From NCBI GenBank assembly GCA_026120035.1, contig JALRME010000028.1:377255-441254 (forward strand): DNA of 64,000 nucleotides. Reading direction: 5' to 3'. Every line of letters begins with the position of its first letter. Position 1 is the first letter of the stretch. The DNA comes from Coleophoma eucalyptorum (lineage: Eukaryota > Ascomycota > Leotiomycetes > Helotiales > Dermateaceae). Shown here one piece after another: positions 35,350 to 45,900 of this stretch. The notes beneath the pieces were generated by a model. That model was given only the letters and a program-made list of their open reading frames with translations. It made no database searches and was not told where the DNA came from. Both the position numbers and the translations under genes were made by a program.

Positions 35350-36592
35350 ATCGATAGACACTTTCTCTTCCATTTGCTGAATATCTCTCAGCCTCTAGAT
35401 AGGATTTCAGCTGCGATGAAAGGTTGGAAACGACGAGGGAATAGCCTCCACTAAACAATACGTTGCATGGCTTTAATACAGCGATAATATAACCAACTGA
35501 TAGAGATAATGGAATTATTGCGATGGCTCGTGATACATTTGTACGTTTCGTGGGGGCAAGGCTGGCATTTTGTAGCAACTCAGCTTTGGGCGCTTATGCT
35601 GCGCAATCTCGCGGATTAAATCCTGCCCAACCAATTACCAATTCTGAATAATTTATATGCAATATGACGTGATATACTTATTCCTGTACTAAAGTCAACC
35701 TTCGGTGTCTTGATATGGTTTTTGTAAAGCTTTCGTAACAAATATTTGTGAAACCAAGTAAATGGGAATTACATATATTTGCGCTGGGACAATCAATTAT
35801 TCGTTATATCCTCTGCCTACAACCTACATAATCATGATGAACTTTTCACTCCTTTTTCTTTTGAAGACCACGAGCTAAATAACGACCTCAAGCTCGCCAA
35901 CCAGGCTATCCGCAGTCATCATTACAAAATACTCAAAAGCTGTACTCATTTCTCTTAGAAGTTCTCTGTACATGTAATAAATCACTCAACAAGGTCTCTT
36001 GAAGGTATGAAGTACTTGCAAGACGCCTTGTATTTTGTGTATCGTATTGTCTCTGCAGAAGAAGGTGGCTATGTAAGCAAGGTAAGAGAGATAAGGGTTG
36101 CTGATCTGTATCTGCCTGAGGCCTAACATTACGACAACTCTAGTGAGATTTGGACCTTGGCCAGAGACGAAGGAGGATAGCATTTAAATAACGTTTGCCT
36201 ACAGACTGCTAAGTCCTACTGATACCGAAAGCTAACAAAGTTAACGGTTATTACAATCTAATGAAAAGTATTTAAGGAACCATTAGACGGGATAAGAATT
36301 TTATTTTCAGCTCGAGGTAGGTGATAAACCTGTAAGCCAGCTCCTCAATAAATGCACCTGGCTTTACGGAGACACAATTCTCGGAATTCAGAGCTCAGAG
36401 CGGGGCCTGCTTTACCACCTTTCTACAGTATCTAAGCTTTAATCTTAAAGAACCTGCATTTTTTCCGACGGCTCAAAGTGATCGAGTAACGGTAAACCTC
36501 GATGGGACATTAGCATAAGAATCATTGCAACAGAGCTTAGAGAACAACATCGCTGCTTTATGCCAGACTGTACGGTGCTACTCAACATTCAT
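35350..36592. other. gene-free spacer
   Basis: AT-rich, no gene recognised. The part next to 35349 should contain the promoter of the NACHT-ankyrin gene. The frame at 35264-35578 is a shadow of the first exon. Confidence 0.45.
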
Positions 36593-37960
36593 TTAATCGC
36601 TTCGTCTTAATTGACCATAGCCGCTTTGGATTAACCTGCTATAGCTATCACCATCTGAATCATAGTCCGGTTCTGATTTTTCCATCTCTTCGTTTAATTT
36701 CTGGTTCTTTCCCCCCCCCCCTTCCGCAATCTCTTCTTCTCCAAGAATACTTCTCCAAGCCAGAAAATACGTATCATCATCACGACCTGGCTCAGTTTGC
36801 AACAGTCCATAGCCAAGCATTTTCTTTTTATCCCAGATAGCGAAACCAACACGTCTGAAGAGCTTAAATGTTACAAATTGCAATGGTGAACAGTAGCAGT
36901 CGGTACTTTGACCTGTGCCCCATCGACCAGCCAATCGAAAAAAGAATTGATGAGTCTGGGATGAAGAATCCCTCAAGTTATCTAGGTCTTGTTGTCCATT
37001 GATAATAGGTATCGGCCAGTCTCTTTGAGTTTGCAAAAAGTTATGGGAGGTGATGGTCAGGCTGTCCTCTTTGACGTAGTCCATGATTGACCATATCAAT
37101 TCGTCTTCGAGGAAGAGGTTAGGCCAATAATCTTCGTCGTACATCTCTAAAAGTGGAATGTCATACAAGCCTACTGCGATCATTTTATTTATCCTTTTCT
37201 GACCAAGTAATACACGAAGCATGAATAGCACTTTTAGGTCGTGAAACAGTTGCGCGCGCCAAAAGGCTCGAAAAACACATTGTTCCTCAATCCAAGTAGG
37301 AAACCCTATATCCTGGATAGGAAATGGCTTCTCCACTGACTTTTGTTGCCACGACGGGATTTAGATTTTGTTAGAGCCATCATGAGCGTTCTTGAAGCGA
37401 AAGGTTTTGTCTACGAGATATGACGGTCTCAAAGGCTTAAAACGGTTCAAGTAAACTTAACGCAGCTTATAGTATAGTCAGATATATAATCCTTCGATGA
37501 TTGGCAAGAAGCCCTCGTAATATGGTAACTGGGACATCTGGCAGTGGTTTAGAGGAGGCGTCGGACCAGTGTTGCGGTTCGTAACGGTGCATTGTATTTT
37601 CGCAACTAACAAGGTTCCGAAAACTCTGTAAATCGTCGACTTGGGGTGGAAGAGTTGAGGATCGGACTAAGGCAATAATACGAATGAGAACTACAGGTGT
37701 ATTCATGAGTGATATGGTGAGTAACACTAGATGATAAGATTGCCTCGAAGATTTTAGCGCCATGGAGGTCAAAGAGACGAAATACCGCCGGTGATGCTCT
37801 AAAAATATTGTCGAGAGACTCAAGATCCAGGAAATGAGTCAAAATAGGTAAAAGAATCTCTGGTGCCAGTCTCTCAAAATAGGATTTGATTTGAATGTTT
37901 ACAGCGTGGAAAAAGGTAGATAGAACGAAAAGAGTCTGGTTATTGGAAATTCTACCCTAC
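36593..37960 (-). pseudogene. decayed F-box-like fungal gene
   Basis: The minus strand carries an F-box-like opening (LAPEILLPILTHFLDLESLDNIFRASP, at about 37780-37860), then a helical stretch LIRIIALVRSSTLPPQVDDL, then PLRPSYLVDKTFRFKNAHDGS, then a long open frame beginning PFPIQDIGFPTWIEEQCVFRAFWRAQLFHDL. The parts fit one gene of a common fungal F-box-like family. There is a frame change near 37705-37745, and stops at about 37455 and 37370 interrupt otherwise continuous similarity. The first half also lacks an ATG in frame. A C run at 36711-36721 encodes Gly residues near the end. Some breaks could be unusual introns, but the number points to a dead gene. Confidence 0.65.
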
Positions 37961-38561
37961 TGGCTGACTAAGCGCTTTAAAAATGGGATGATAACAACGA
38001 TGTAAAGCAAAGATACGAAATTCAAAGCTAGAATAGATTTTGTCACAGGATGCCACACTTCACCTCTGCTTGTAGGTTCTCTGATGAAACTCGGTCGCTA
38101 TAATGTATCTCGAAGAGATACATCACGAGAAAATGGTACCTTATGCCAGGATAGTTATTCTAGAATACTCTCCCATAAAGACAGGTGACTGGGTCTGAAG
38201 ATAAGTGGTGTTCTGACATAAAATTGTTCTAACAGAAGAGACTATGTCTCTTGATAGTGAACCAACCGAAAGTAGGCCATCCCATTTAAAGACGTATAGT
38301 CATCCTAACACTTCACCAGTATATGGAAGAGTAGTAAATCATAACAGATTGCCAGACGATGTCATCAGAGACTAATCCAAAGTACTTCATATATGTACAA
38401 CAAAACCAGTTCAGGAGACCTAGTAAAGAAATAATGGCCGTAAAAGTTCAGAACTTATAGTAGAGGGAATATACTGTCTACACCGCGCCTCTCTTCACTC
38501 ATCTGTCTTATTATTTTCACGGTGCCCGCAGGTGGTTTCGATTTCAAAATCAAAACACAAT
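37961..38561. other. gene-free spacer
   Basis: No recognisable gene, AT-rich. Confidence 0.45.
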
Positions 38562-39965
38562 TCATTTATACTTTGTCTCCGCGCGTGATATCCTTATAAC
38601 CCGTGCGCGACTTGATGCAACCACTCTCGAAGCCCAGAGCTTGGGCGAATCCGCGTCAAAAAGGTTCCCGCAATTAATGCGTCGCCATGTCCCATCCGGT
38701 GCCTTCTCCATCTCAATCTCAGTGGCCGTTAGCTTTCCTTTTCCTCCAGCGCCTTCGGCCCTCCAACAATTCAACTTCACCCTACGATTTGCGCGCGACT
38801 TCTGGTAGATAAGCGCTGGCATGGTCGTGAAATAATAAAGTAGGCCAAAGGTGAACAAGTGGACATAATCAGGAGGGTAATAACTCTCAGCAATCGGAAA
38901 TGTTACTTGGTTAGACGCATCAATATCGACCTGTGATCCAATGCTACCCTGTAGCCGTGCACGATGCTTTGCGATTCTACTATCAAATAAATATTTTCCG
39001 GAATCTTGGAAACATATCGGTGCAGGCGCAAACAACCCCGAGCTTTCGATCAGTTTTGACTGCCAAGCGAACATCGACTCATCGAAGGGCTCCCCTTTGT
39101 TCCAAGTCCGGAGGATTTCAGCTTGCAAGCGGAGAAATTCAGAGGGGCCTTGTCCGTATCGGGTTTCAAGGTAGACGTTGAAGATACCGAGCATACAGTA
39201 TGCCATGTCTTCAGCAGCTGTCGTCTGTCTGTAGGCTAGCCAGCTCATTTTCTGAGCAATACTCGCGGATTTGAAAGCACCACGGAGATGCGCATCCTTG
39301 ATATGCGTGCGAGCAGAAATATCGGCTGCAAGATCGTCTCTAGATCCTATATATTCCCAGTGCTTATTGAAGAACTCAACGCGTTTCGGCGCGAGAAGTT
39401 CTTGAAGGGTCCAGCCGCGGGAAAACCATTTGCTCTGCTTAAATTGCATTTTAGACTCGTTATCTTTGCGAGGATCTCCGGAGACGTCAGAGAGGTAAAC
39501 GTAGCACACTGAGGCATTGGAATACCATCTAAACATTGAGTTAATAGAGATGCTCAGTTCCTTGGCGTCGGATTTATCGATGCATATCGTGTCAATCCAG
39601 ATATATTGGTTGGCGCTGTCGTTCATCTCACGGACTTTATTACATGCGCCTGCAACTTTGTAGAAAGATGACAGTCTTTTCTGGTGGTAGACGGAGTCAA
39701 CCTGGGAATTCGATATAGCCGGATTTTCGGGTTTCCAAGATAAGCACTCGCTCAGCTGAGACTTAGAGAGAGTCCGAAAATCATCAAACAAGACCTCTTC
39801 CTTCCCATAGTCGAGTGGATCACGCGGGTCGGGCCAGCGGTGCGAGAGGATGGCATATTTTGGTATAGGTGTTGCATTCTTCCAGAGTTGGTTCTGGGCA
39901 CTTTTAGTGTCAATATCGGGAAAGTTGGACTCGATCTCGAAGTTGTGGACATTAAGGAGCCTCAT
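38562..39965 (-). CDS. HET domain protein
   Basis: Intronless, 467 aa. I chose the ATG at 39965 because MRLLNVHNFEIESNF is the standard opening of this HET class; 44 upstream codons look unrelated. The HET domain (PF06985) covers about residues 37-190: YAILSHRW (37-44), then IWIDTICIDKSD, INSMFRWYSNASVCYVYLSDV, WFSRGWTLQELLAP. The typical follow-on TTAAEDMAYCMLGIFNV is present, so the core is complete. The C-terminal 170 residues are not similar to a NACHT or repeat domain. Members act as cell-death effectors in non-self recognition. It lies between a dead F-box-like gene and the HET-NACHT-WD40 gene. Confidence 0.9.
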   Translation of the reverse strand: MRLLNVHNFEIESNFPDIDTKSAQNQLWKNATPIPKYAILSHRWPDPRDPLDYGKEEVLFDDFRTLSKSQLSECLSWKPENPAISNSQVDSVYHQKRLSSFYKVAGACNKVREMNDSANQYIWIDTICIDKSDAKELSISINSMFRWYSNASVCYVYLSDVSGDPRKDNESKMQFKQSKWFSRGWTLQELLAPKRVEFFNKHWEYIGSRDDLAADISARTHIKDAHLRGAFKSASIAQKMSWLAYRQTTAAEDMAYCMLGIFNVYLETRYGQGPSEFLRLQAEILRTWNKGEPFDESMFAWQSKLIESSGLFAPAPICFQDSGKYLFDSRIAKHRARLQGSIGSQVDIDASNQVTFPIAESYYPPDYVHLFTFGLLYYFTTMPALIYQKSRANRRVKLNCWRAEGAGGKGKLTATEIEMEKAPDGTWRRINCGNLFDADSPKLWASRVVASSRARVIRISRAETKYK

Positions 39966-40915
39966 CTTCAAAACAGGGCAAAGTCGAAAAGGTAAGGACC
40001 GAAGCTGGTGAAAGCAGTGGTGGTTTTCCCCGATATTTGTCCACCCTGCCAATGCCTTGGCGCAAGATAGAGAGGGTAGCGAGTAAGGAAAATACAAAAA
40101 TCATTCTGCAAAGAATTTTAAGCTTTGAATACGGTTTTGAAGCTTATTTGCCTTAGGGGGGAGCCAAGGGGAAGATAAGCACTAGCGGGCCAGCTGTGGT
40201 TGGAGCTGAAATCTAGCCCAGTCGATTCCCCCCGCCTTGGAATAATGCTTGTTCTTGGCTGCGGCCCGTCTCGTCTGTAAGTCAGATTAAGGGGGTTAGC
40301 ATCCTGTATACACCTTGACTGCCGCACTACTCGGGTTATATCCTCGTACTACTTATGAACATGGTATCTATATACAAGGAAGGTTTCCTATCTGTACAAT
40401 GTTCAGAGATAGCTCCTAAGCACAGATTTCCATCCAACTCCAGGTTTCACGGAATGACCCGTACCCCATGGGACTCGGCTATCGTGATTTAATTTGGCAA
40501 CACTCTCCTCGCAAACGAGCCCCTGCCATCTCGTCTCGTCTAGGGTCATTCTGCAGACTGCTAGATTTATCTATACATAAAGTTCTCTAACGGTCCCTAT
40601 GGAGTGAAGAAACTACGGGTTACTCTGCACAAGCGCTAGTAGCCACTATGCTGCAATATCAGCATCCGGCCTATCTCCTGCCCAATAATGCGCTAATGTA
40701 TTGCTTTTTCTGATTCACTGTTACAAGCTTATGCACGCAAGATTTGATTAATTCTGGTCATGTCTATAATCAGACAGCTTCTATGATCACGTGGCGTAAT
40801 GAATTTTCGCGTGGGCAACGCGTGGCTTCCATCACAGTTCAGCATGCATGTCCAATTCCAGATCCCAAGTTGCGCCTGAACTCTGGACTAGCTCCCAGCC
40901 CGACGATATTGAAGA
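39966..40915. other. gene-free spacer
   Basis: Promoter region of the HET gene on one side; no recognisable gene in the remainder. Confidence 0.45.
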
Positions 40916-41635
40916 ATGGCGACTATTGAACCTGCGGAGTTTGTTCAAAGTATCAACAACACCCTCTTCACTTATTCTTCCCACGGCCTCGAAGCATTAG
41001 GCTATGTCTGGGATCCCAAGCCCTCATTTACAATTGCAAGACCTTTGGAATACTGAAAATCGCAGCTTGCATTCCGCGGCTTCTCACCCGCTGGTTCGAA
41101 TATTTATGCTTTAGAGGTACGCCTTCTAAATGCGGATACGCATAGCATGGATGCTAAAGTTGCCATGGGCGAGGAACAGATGAAGGAGGTAGGGCAGCAG
41201 CAGGAGATGGGGATTCGCATGGTTCGCATGGCTCGCCTAGAAAGACAGGAGGCCATTTACAAGAGACTGGGAATAGTATCTGGAGTTGAGGAAGAAGAGC
41301 TTGTTGCTCGGTGAAGGATACAGAAACGGGCTCGGCAGAGAATCGATCATAAAGAGCTCGACAGAAACCCCCATGGATACTTATTTGACATATTTTTCGA
41401 TGAGTACGGTCACGACGAAGATGGGCCTTCAATAATACTTCCAGGATTGATGCCAGCTGAGAGTTTTCGTGTACATGAGGCATCGGATGACTTGGGACTA
41501 TTCCATGAAACAGCCGTAAACGAAAATATGGTAATTGGGTCAGGCCTGAATAGAAAGAGAGAGCGGATGCTTCTAGAGATCAATTCTCGATATTTTCTTT
41601 CTTCAGAAATAGTTACTAGTGATATTGGATGTGAA

Positions 41636-41749
41636 GATGAAGAGGAAGAAGAGGAAGAAGAGGAAGAAGAGGAAGAAGAGGAAGAAGAGGAAGAAGAGGA
41701 AGAAGAGGAAGAAGAGGAAGAAGAGGAAGAAGAGGAAGAAGAGGAACAA
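41636..41749 (+). repeat. GAAGAG microsatellite (poly-Glu coding)
   Basis: About 19 tandem copies of a 6-base GAAGAG unit, in frame with the preceding pseudogene as a glutamate run. The sequence resumes with similar purine repeats after the gap (41845-41890), so the assembly probably collapsed or broke inside it. Confidence 0.95.
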
Positions 41750-41844
41750 NNNNNNNNNNNNNNNNNNNNNNNNNNNNNNNNNNNNNNNNNNNNNNNNNNN
41801 NNNNNNNNNNNNNNNNNNNNNNNNNNNNNNNNNNNNNNNNNNNN
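41750..41844. other. assembly gap (95 N)
   Basis: Ninety-five undetermined bases inside the purine-rich microsatellite. The real size is unknown. Confidence 0.99.
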
Positions 41845-41942
41845 AAGACGAAGAGGATGAAGACGAAGAAGAGGAAGAAGAGGAAGACAGGAAGACGAAG
41901 AGGATGAAGAGTGTTATTGATGACGATGGTCATGGGACATAA

Positions 41943-42904
41943 CTAGCTAATGGGAGATTAGGCTTTGTTCTGGGGCAGAGTACGTTAATCCTGAAAAGCT
42001 CTATATGTGATGGTATCGAACAATGAGAGTATTATACAATCTGCCTAAATATACACAATTCTCTAACAATCCCTTTGAAGTGAAGAGACTGTGGATTACT
42101 CAGTATGAGCGTTGGAAGCCATTATGGTGCAGTTTTAACGTTCAGATCTAAGCGCCTAGACAGTTTTCGCAAAGAGATTTCTCTTTATTGCTTTTGCACC
42201 TTAGAAGCCCAACTTTACACCCCCAAATACTAGAGCCATAACTTCGGAGGACTTTTTTGGGCTTCCTCTCACCAACCCAATAACGGCTACTCTTTGTCCG
42301 CTACGTTTTCCTCTTCCCATAATCAATCAACATAATGGACCGCTATTGCTTATTCTCTATCTCTAATTCTGATCGGCAAATTCTGGGAATGACCAGAGGA
42401 AAACACGGTTTAACATACAGAGCCAATTGACTGGACTCACCAATATACTATGACTGTTAGAAAACAAGGGTTGTTTAGGCTAAAAAAAAAACTGAATTCT
42501 AACATCCAAATTCTTAGTAAGTTAATGGCTTATACAATTAAGCTATGGAATAACATTGATCCGTGCACATGACCATTATGTAATTATGTGTTGCGTATTA
42601 ATGGGATTGGAAATGTAACCTAGAACTGTAACCAAAACCACAATCAATATTAAAAATATACTGCTTTCAGTGCCAAATTCCAACAGGAACCATTATAGTG
42701 TAAAGTACTCCATACTCTGTACATCCTAGCACACTACTCGTACTAACCCTAAGAATCAACAATTCTAGCATAAGGCTAGCTTGATGACCAGATTTTTCCC
42801 TGGCAAACATCAAATGTGCCTGCTGCCTGTCCAGATTTCATCATCCACTGAAGGGAATATATTCCTGTTCCTTGAACCGTCTCAATGTGCTTCTATGTAA
42901 CATA
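41943..42904. other. AT-rich spacer, possible second Fot1 tail
   Basis: No intact gene. At 42524-42575 the words GGCTTATACAATTAAGCTATGG and a later GCACATGA resemble the mutated zinc-knuckle end of the transposon at 29765-29805, so a small transposon tail may be buried here. The right end holds the promoter of the HET-NACHT-WD40 gene. Confidence 0.35.
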
Positions 42905-45900
42905 ATGCGCCTTCTGAAATATAACATCGACGGCGAGTTCAGCCTTACCGAGGAGTTTGTCGACAATGCCGACGACATTCCCCGATATGCTATACTTTCG
43001 CATACATGGGGAGCCGATACTGATGAGGTTAATTTTAAAGAAATAACAGATGGTGATGTAATAGCTAAGAGAAAGATTGGCTATAAAAAGATCGAGTTCT
43101 GTGGAGAACAGGCTAAACATGACGGCTTACAATACTTTTGGGTTGATACCTGCTGTATCGACAAAACAAGTAGTGCCGAGCTTCAGGAGGCTATCACTTC
43201 TATGTTCCGCTGGTACCAAAATGCGGCTAAGTGTTATGTCTACCTATCAGATATTTCTATCAAGAAGCGGAAAGCAAATCTTGAATCTTATGATTTTTCA
43301 TGGGAATCAGCTTTCCGGACAAGCAGATGGTTCACACGGGGTTGGACCCTCCAAGAGCTCCTTGCCCCAAATTCGGTTGAATTCTTCTCCCAAGAAGGTA
43401 CACGACTAGGCGACAAGAAAAGTCTAGAGCAACAAATTCATGAAGTAACGAGAATTGCTGTTTCAGCGCTTCAAGGAACTCCGCTGTCCCAGTTTCAAGT
43501 CAATGAGCGATTTTCATGGGCAGAAAATCGCTCTACTAGGCGCAGAGAAGATAAGGCATACTCGCTACTAGGTATTTTTGACATTATTATGCCTCTTATT
43601 TATGGCGAGGGGGAAGAAAGTGCGTTCAAAAGGTTGCGAGGGGAGATTAGCAAACCTCTTCAAGAACATGCTTTAAATTCTCAGACCAACAATATCTCTA
43701 TTTTATGTGAGTAACTATCTGAGAAGTATGCTAGAGTTTCTCTGATATATTTCGTTAATAGCTGAACTCCTCATCCCCACTGCTGATGATGCCGCGTTCA
43801 ATTCCCACGCCGAAGAAGACAACGCGTCATGCCATTCCAATACACGAGTCGAATTACTGCGTCAGATAAGTGCTTGGGCCAATGATCCTTCCAGTGAATG
43901 TATATTTTGGCTGAATGGCGTGGCTGGCACCGGGAAGTCTACTATTTCTCGTACTATTGCAAAGCGCTTCTCAGACCAGGGAGTCCTTGGCGCTAGCTTC
44001 TTCTTCAAAAGAGGCGAGCGTGATCGAGGACATGCAGGCTTATTTTTCACAACAATCGCTTCTCAGCTCAACTGCATGATACCGACTCTAGCGCCGTATC
44101 TCAGAGCTGCCATCCGTACTGACCCAGCTCTTCCTGGAAAAGCTTTCGGAGAGCAGTTCCAAAAACTCCTTTTCCAGCCTCTTAGTCAAATCGATGTCAA
44201 GAAATCTTTGGTTCTAGTCGTGATCGATGCCCTGGACGAATGCGACAAAGACCAAGATATCAAAACTATCATTCACTTATTGTCGCAGGCAAAGTCTTTG
44301 CACTCAGTTCGTATGAAGATTTTTATTACTAGCCGTCCCGAGCTACCAATTCGCCTCGGCTTCACGAGCATAAGAGGAAAATACCAGGATGTGGCTCTTG
44401 AGCAGATAGAGGAATCAGTGACCGCACATGACATATCTGTATTCATGAGCTACGAACTCGCAAGAATCAGAAATGAATACAACAGTCAGGCCCCCGATAC
44501 TTTACAGCTGCCGCGAGACTGGCCTAGCAAAGACACAATTCACATTCTTGTTCAGATGGCGCTTCCTCTCTTTATTTTTGCAGCAACCGTTTGCCGTTTC
44601 GTTGAAGATTCAGCATGGCTAGACCCCGAAAGTCAATTAAAGAAGGTCTTGGAATATAGGACCAATACTAGGGGTTCTGAGCTTGATAATCTTGAGGCAA
44701 CATATCTCCCAATCCTTAACCAGCTGATTAGGGGGCATACGGGTCTCAAGAGGAGCCGCGTAGTGGACCACTTTCGAGATATCGTTGGGCCAATTATCCT
44801 GCTAGCTGAACCTCTCTCAATTTCATCCCTCGCGACGCTTCTCGAAATCCCTCAACAAGAGATCGCAGGCAGGCTAAATACTCTGCATTCCGTTCTTGGC
44901 GTTCCATCCAAAACTGATTCTCCGGTTAGGATATTTCACCTATCCTTCCGTGACTTCCTTGTTGATATAACTAGAAATAAAACAAATGAGTTTCGGGTGG
45001 ACGAGACAAAGTATCACGAGAGGCTTCTACAACGCTGTCTCACACTTATGTCGAAAACCCTCATGAAAGATGTTTGCAGACAAGAAGCTCCGGGGACACT
45101 TACCACCGATGTAGAGAGTAGTCATATAGAGGAATGTCTTCCTCCAGAGGTCAGATATGCATGTCTCTACTGGATTCAACATCTCCAAAAGAGTAAGACT
45201 CAGCTTTGTGATAACGACCAAGTCCATAAGTTCCTACAGGTACATCTTCTTCATTGGCTTGAGGCTCTTGCCTGGATTGGGAAGACTTCAGTGGGAATTC
45301 TTGCAATTATCTCCTTAGAAGAACAGATTTTAGTAAGTCTTACTTACCGCTTTAAACTCCTGACTAACTAGCACTTAGATCGATAAAAGCCCTATTTTAT
45401 ATGCATTCATCTATGATGCTAAGCGATTCGCCTTATACAACCGATCATCGATTGAAAAAGCACCTCTCCAAATATATTGTTCAGCACTTATCTTTGTTCC
45501 AGAGAATAGCATAGTTCGAACCCAGTTCCAGGGGTATACACCAAATTGGATCCAAACTAAACCAAAAGTACAAGCAAACTGGGACACTGTTCTACAGACA
45601 CTCGAGGGACACCGCAATTCGGTCCAACACGTAACTTTCTCGCACAACTCGAAACTCCTGGCGTCAGCATCATACGACAGCACGGTCCGTATCTGGGACA
45701 CAGCCACCGGTTCGCTCCAGCAGACGCTCAAGGTACACGGCGAGCAGGTCTACTCGGTAACTTTCTCGCACGACTCGAAGCTGCTGGCGTCGGCTTCAGA
45801 CGACAGGACAGTCCAGATCTGGGACGCGGCCACCGGCTCACTCCAGCAGATGCTCGAGGGGCACTGCGATACGGTCACCTCGGTAGTCTTCTCGCACGAC

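Larger units (their letters stand above)
40916..41942 (+). pseudogene. unidentified gene with two in-frame TGA codons, a Glu repeat and an assembly gap
   Basis: One reading frame stays protein-like from ATG 40916 to the glutamate run: TYSSHGLEALGYVWDPKPSF, then TGA at 41054, then FRGFSPAGSNIYALEVRLL and RMARLERQEAIYKRLGIV, then TGA at about 41312, then QRIDHKELDRNPHGYLFDIF and PGLMPAESFRVHEASDDLG, then a poly-Glu tract. The first stop might be removed by an unseen intron. The 3' end runs through 95 undetermined bases, so its true end is unknown. I do not recognise the family. Confidence 0.5.

Noticed and set aside
39966..40097. 44-codon N-terminal extension of the HET protein
   Set aside because: MRLLNVHNFEIESNF is the conserved opening of this class, so the internal ATG at 39965 is the better start.
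45333..45378. Stop codon ending the NACHT frame as evidence of a broken gene
   Set aside because: A normal GTAAGT...TTAG intron of 46 bp removes it and the joined frame carries the conserved HET-E-type bridge.
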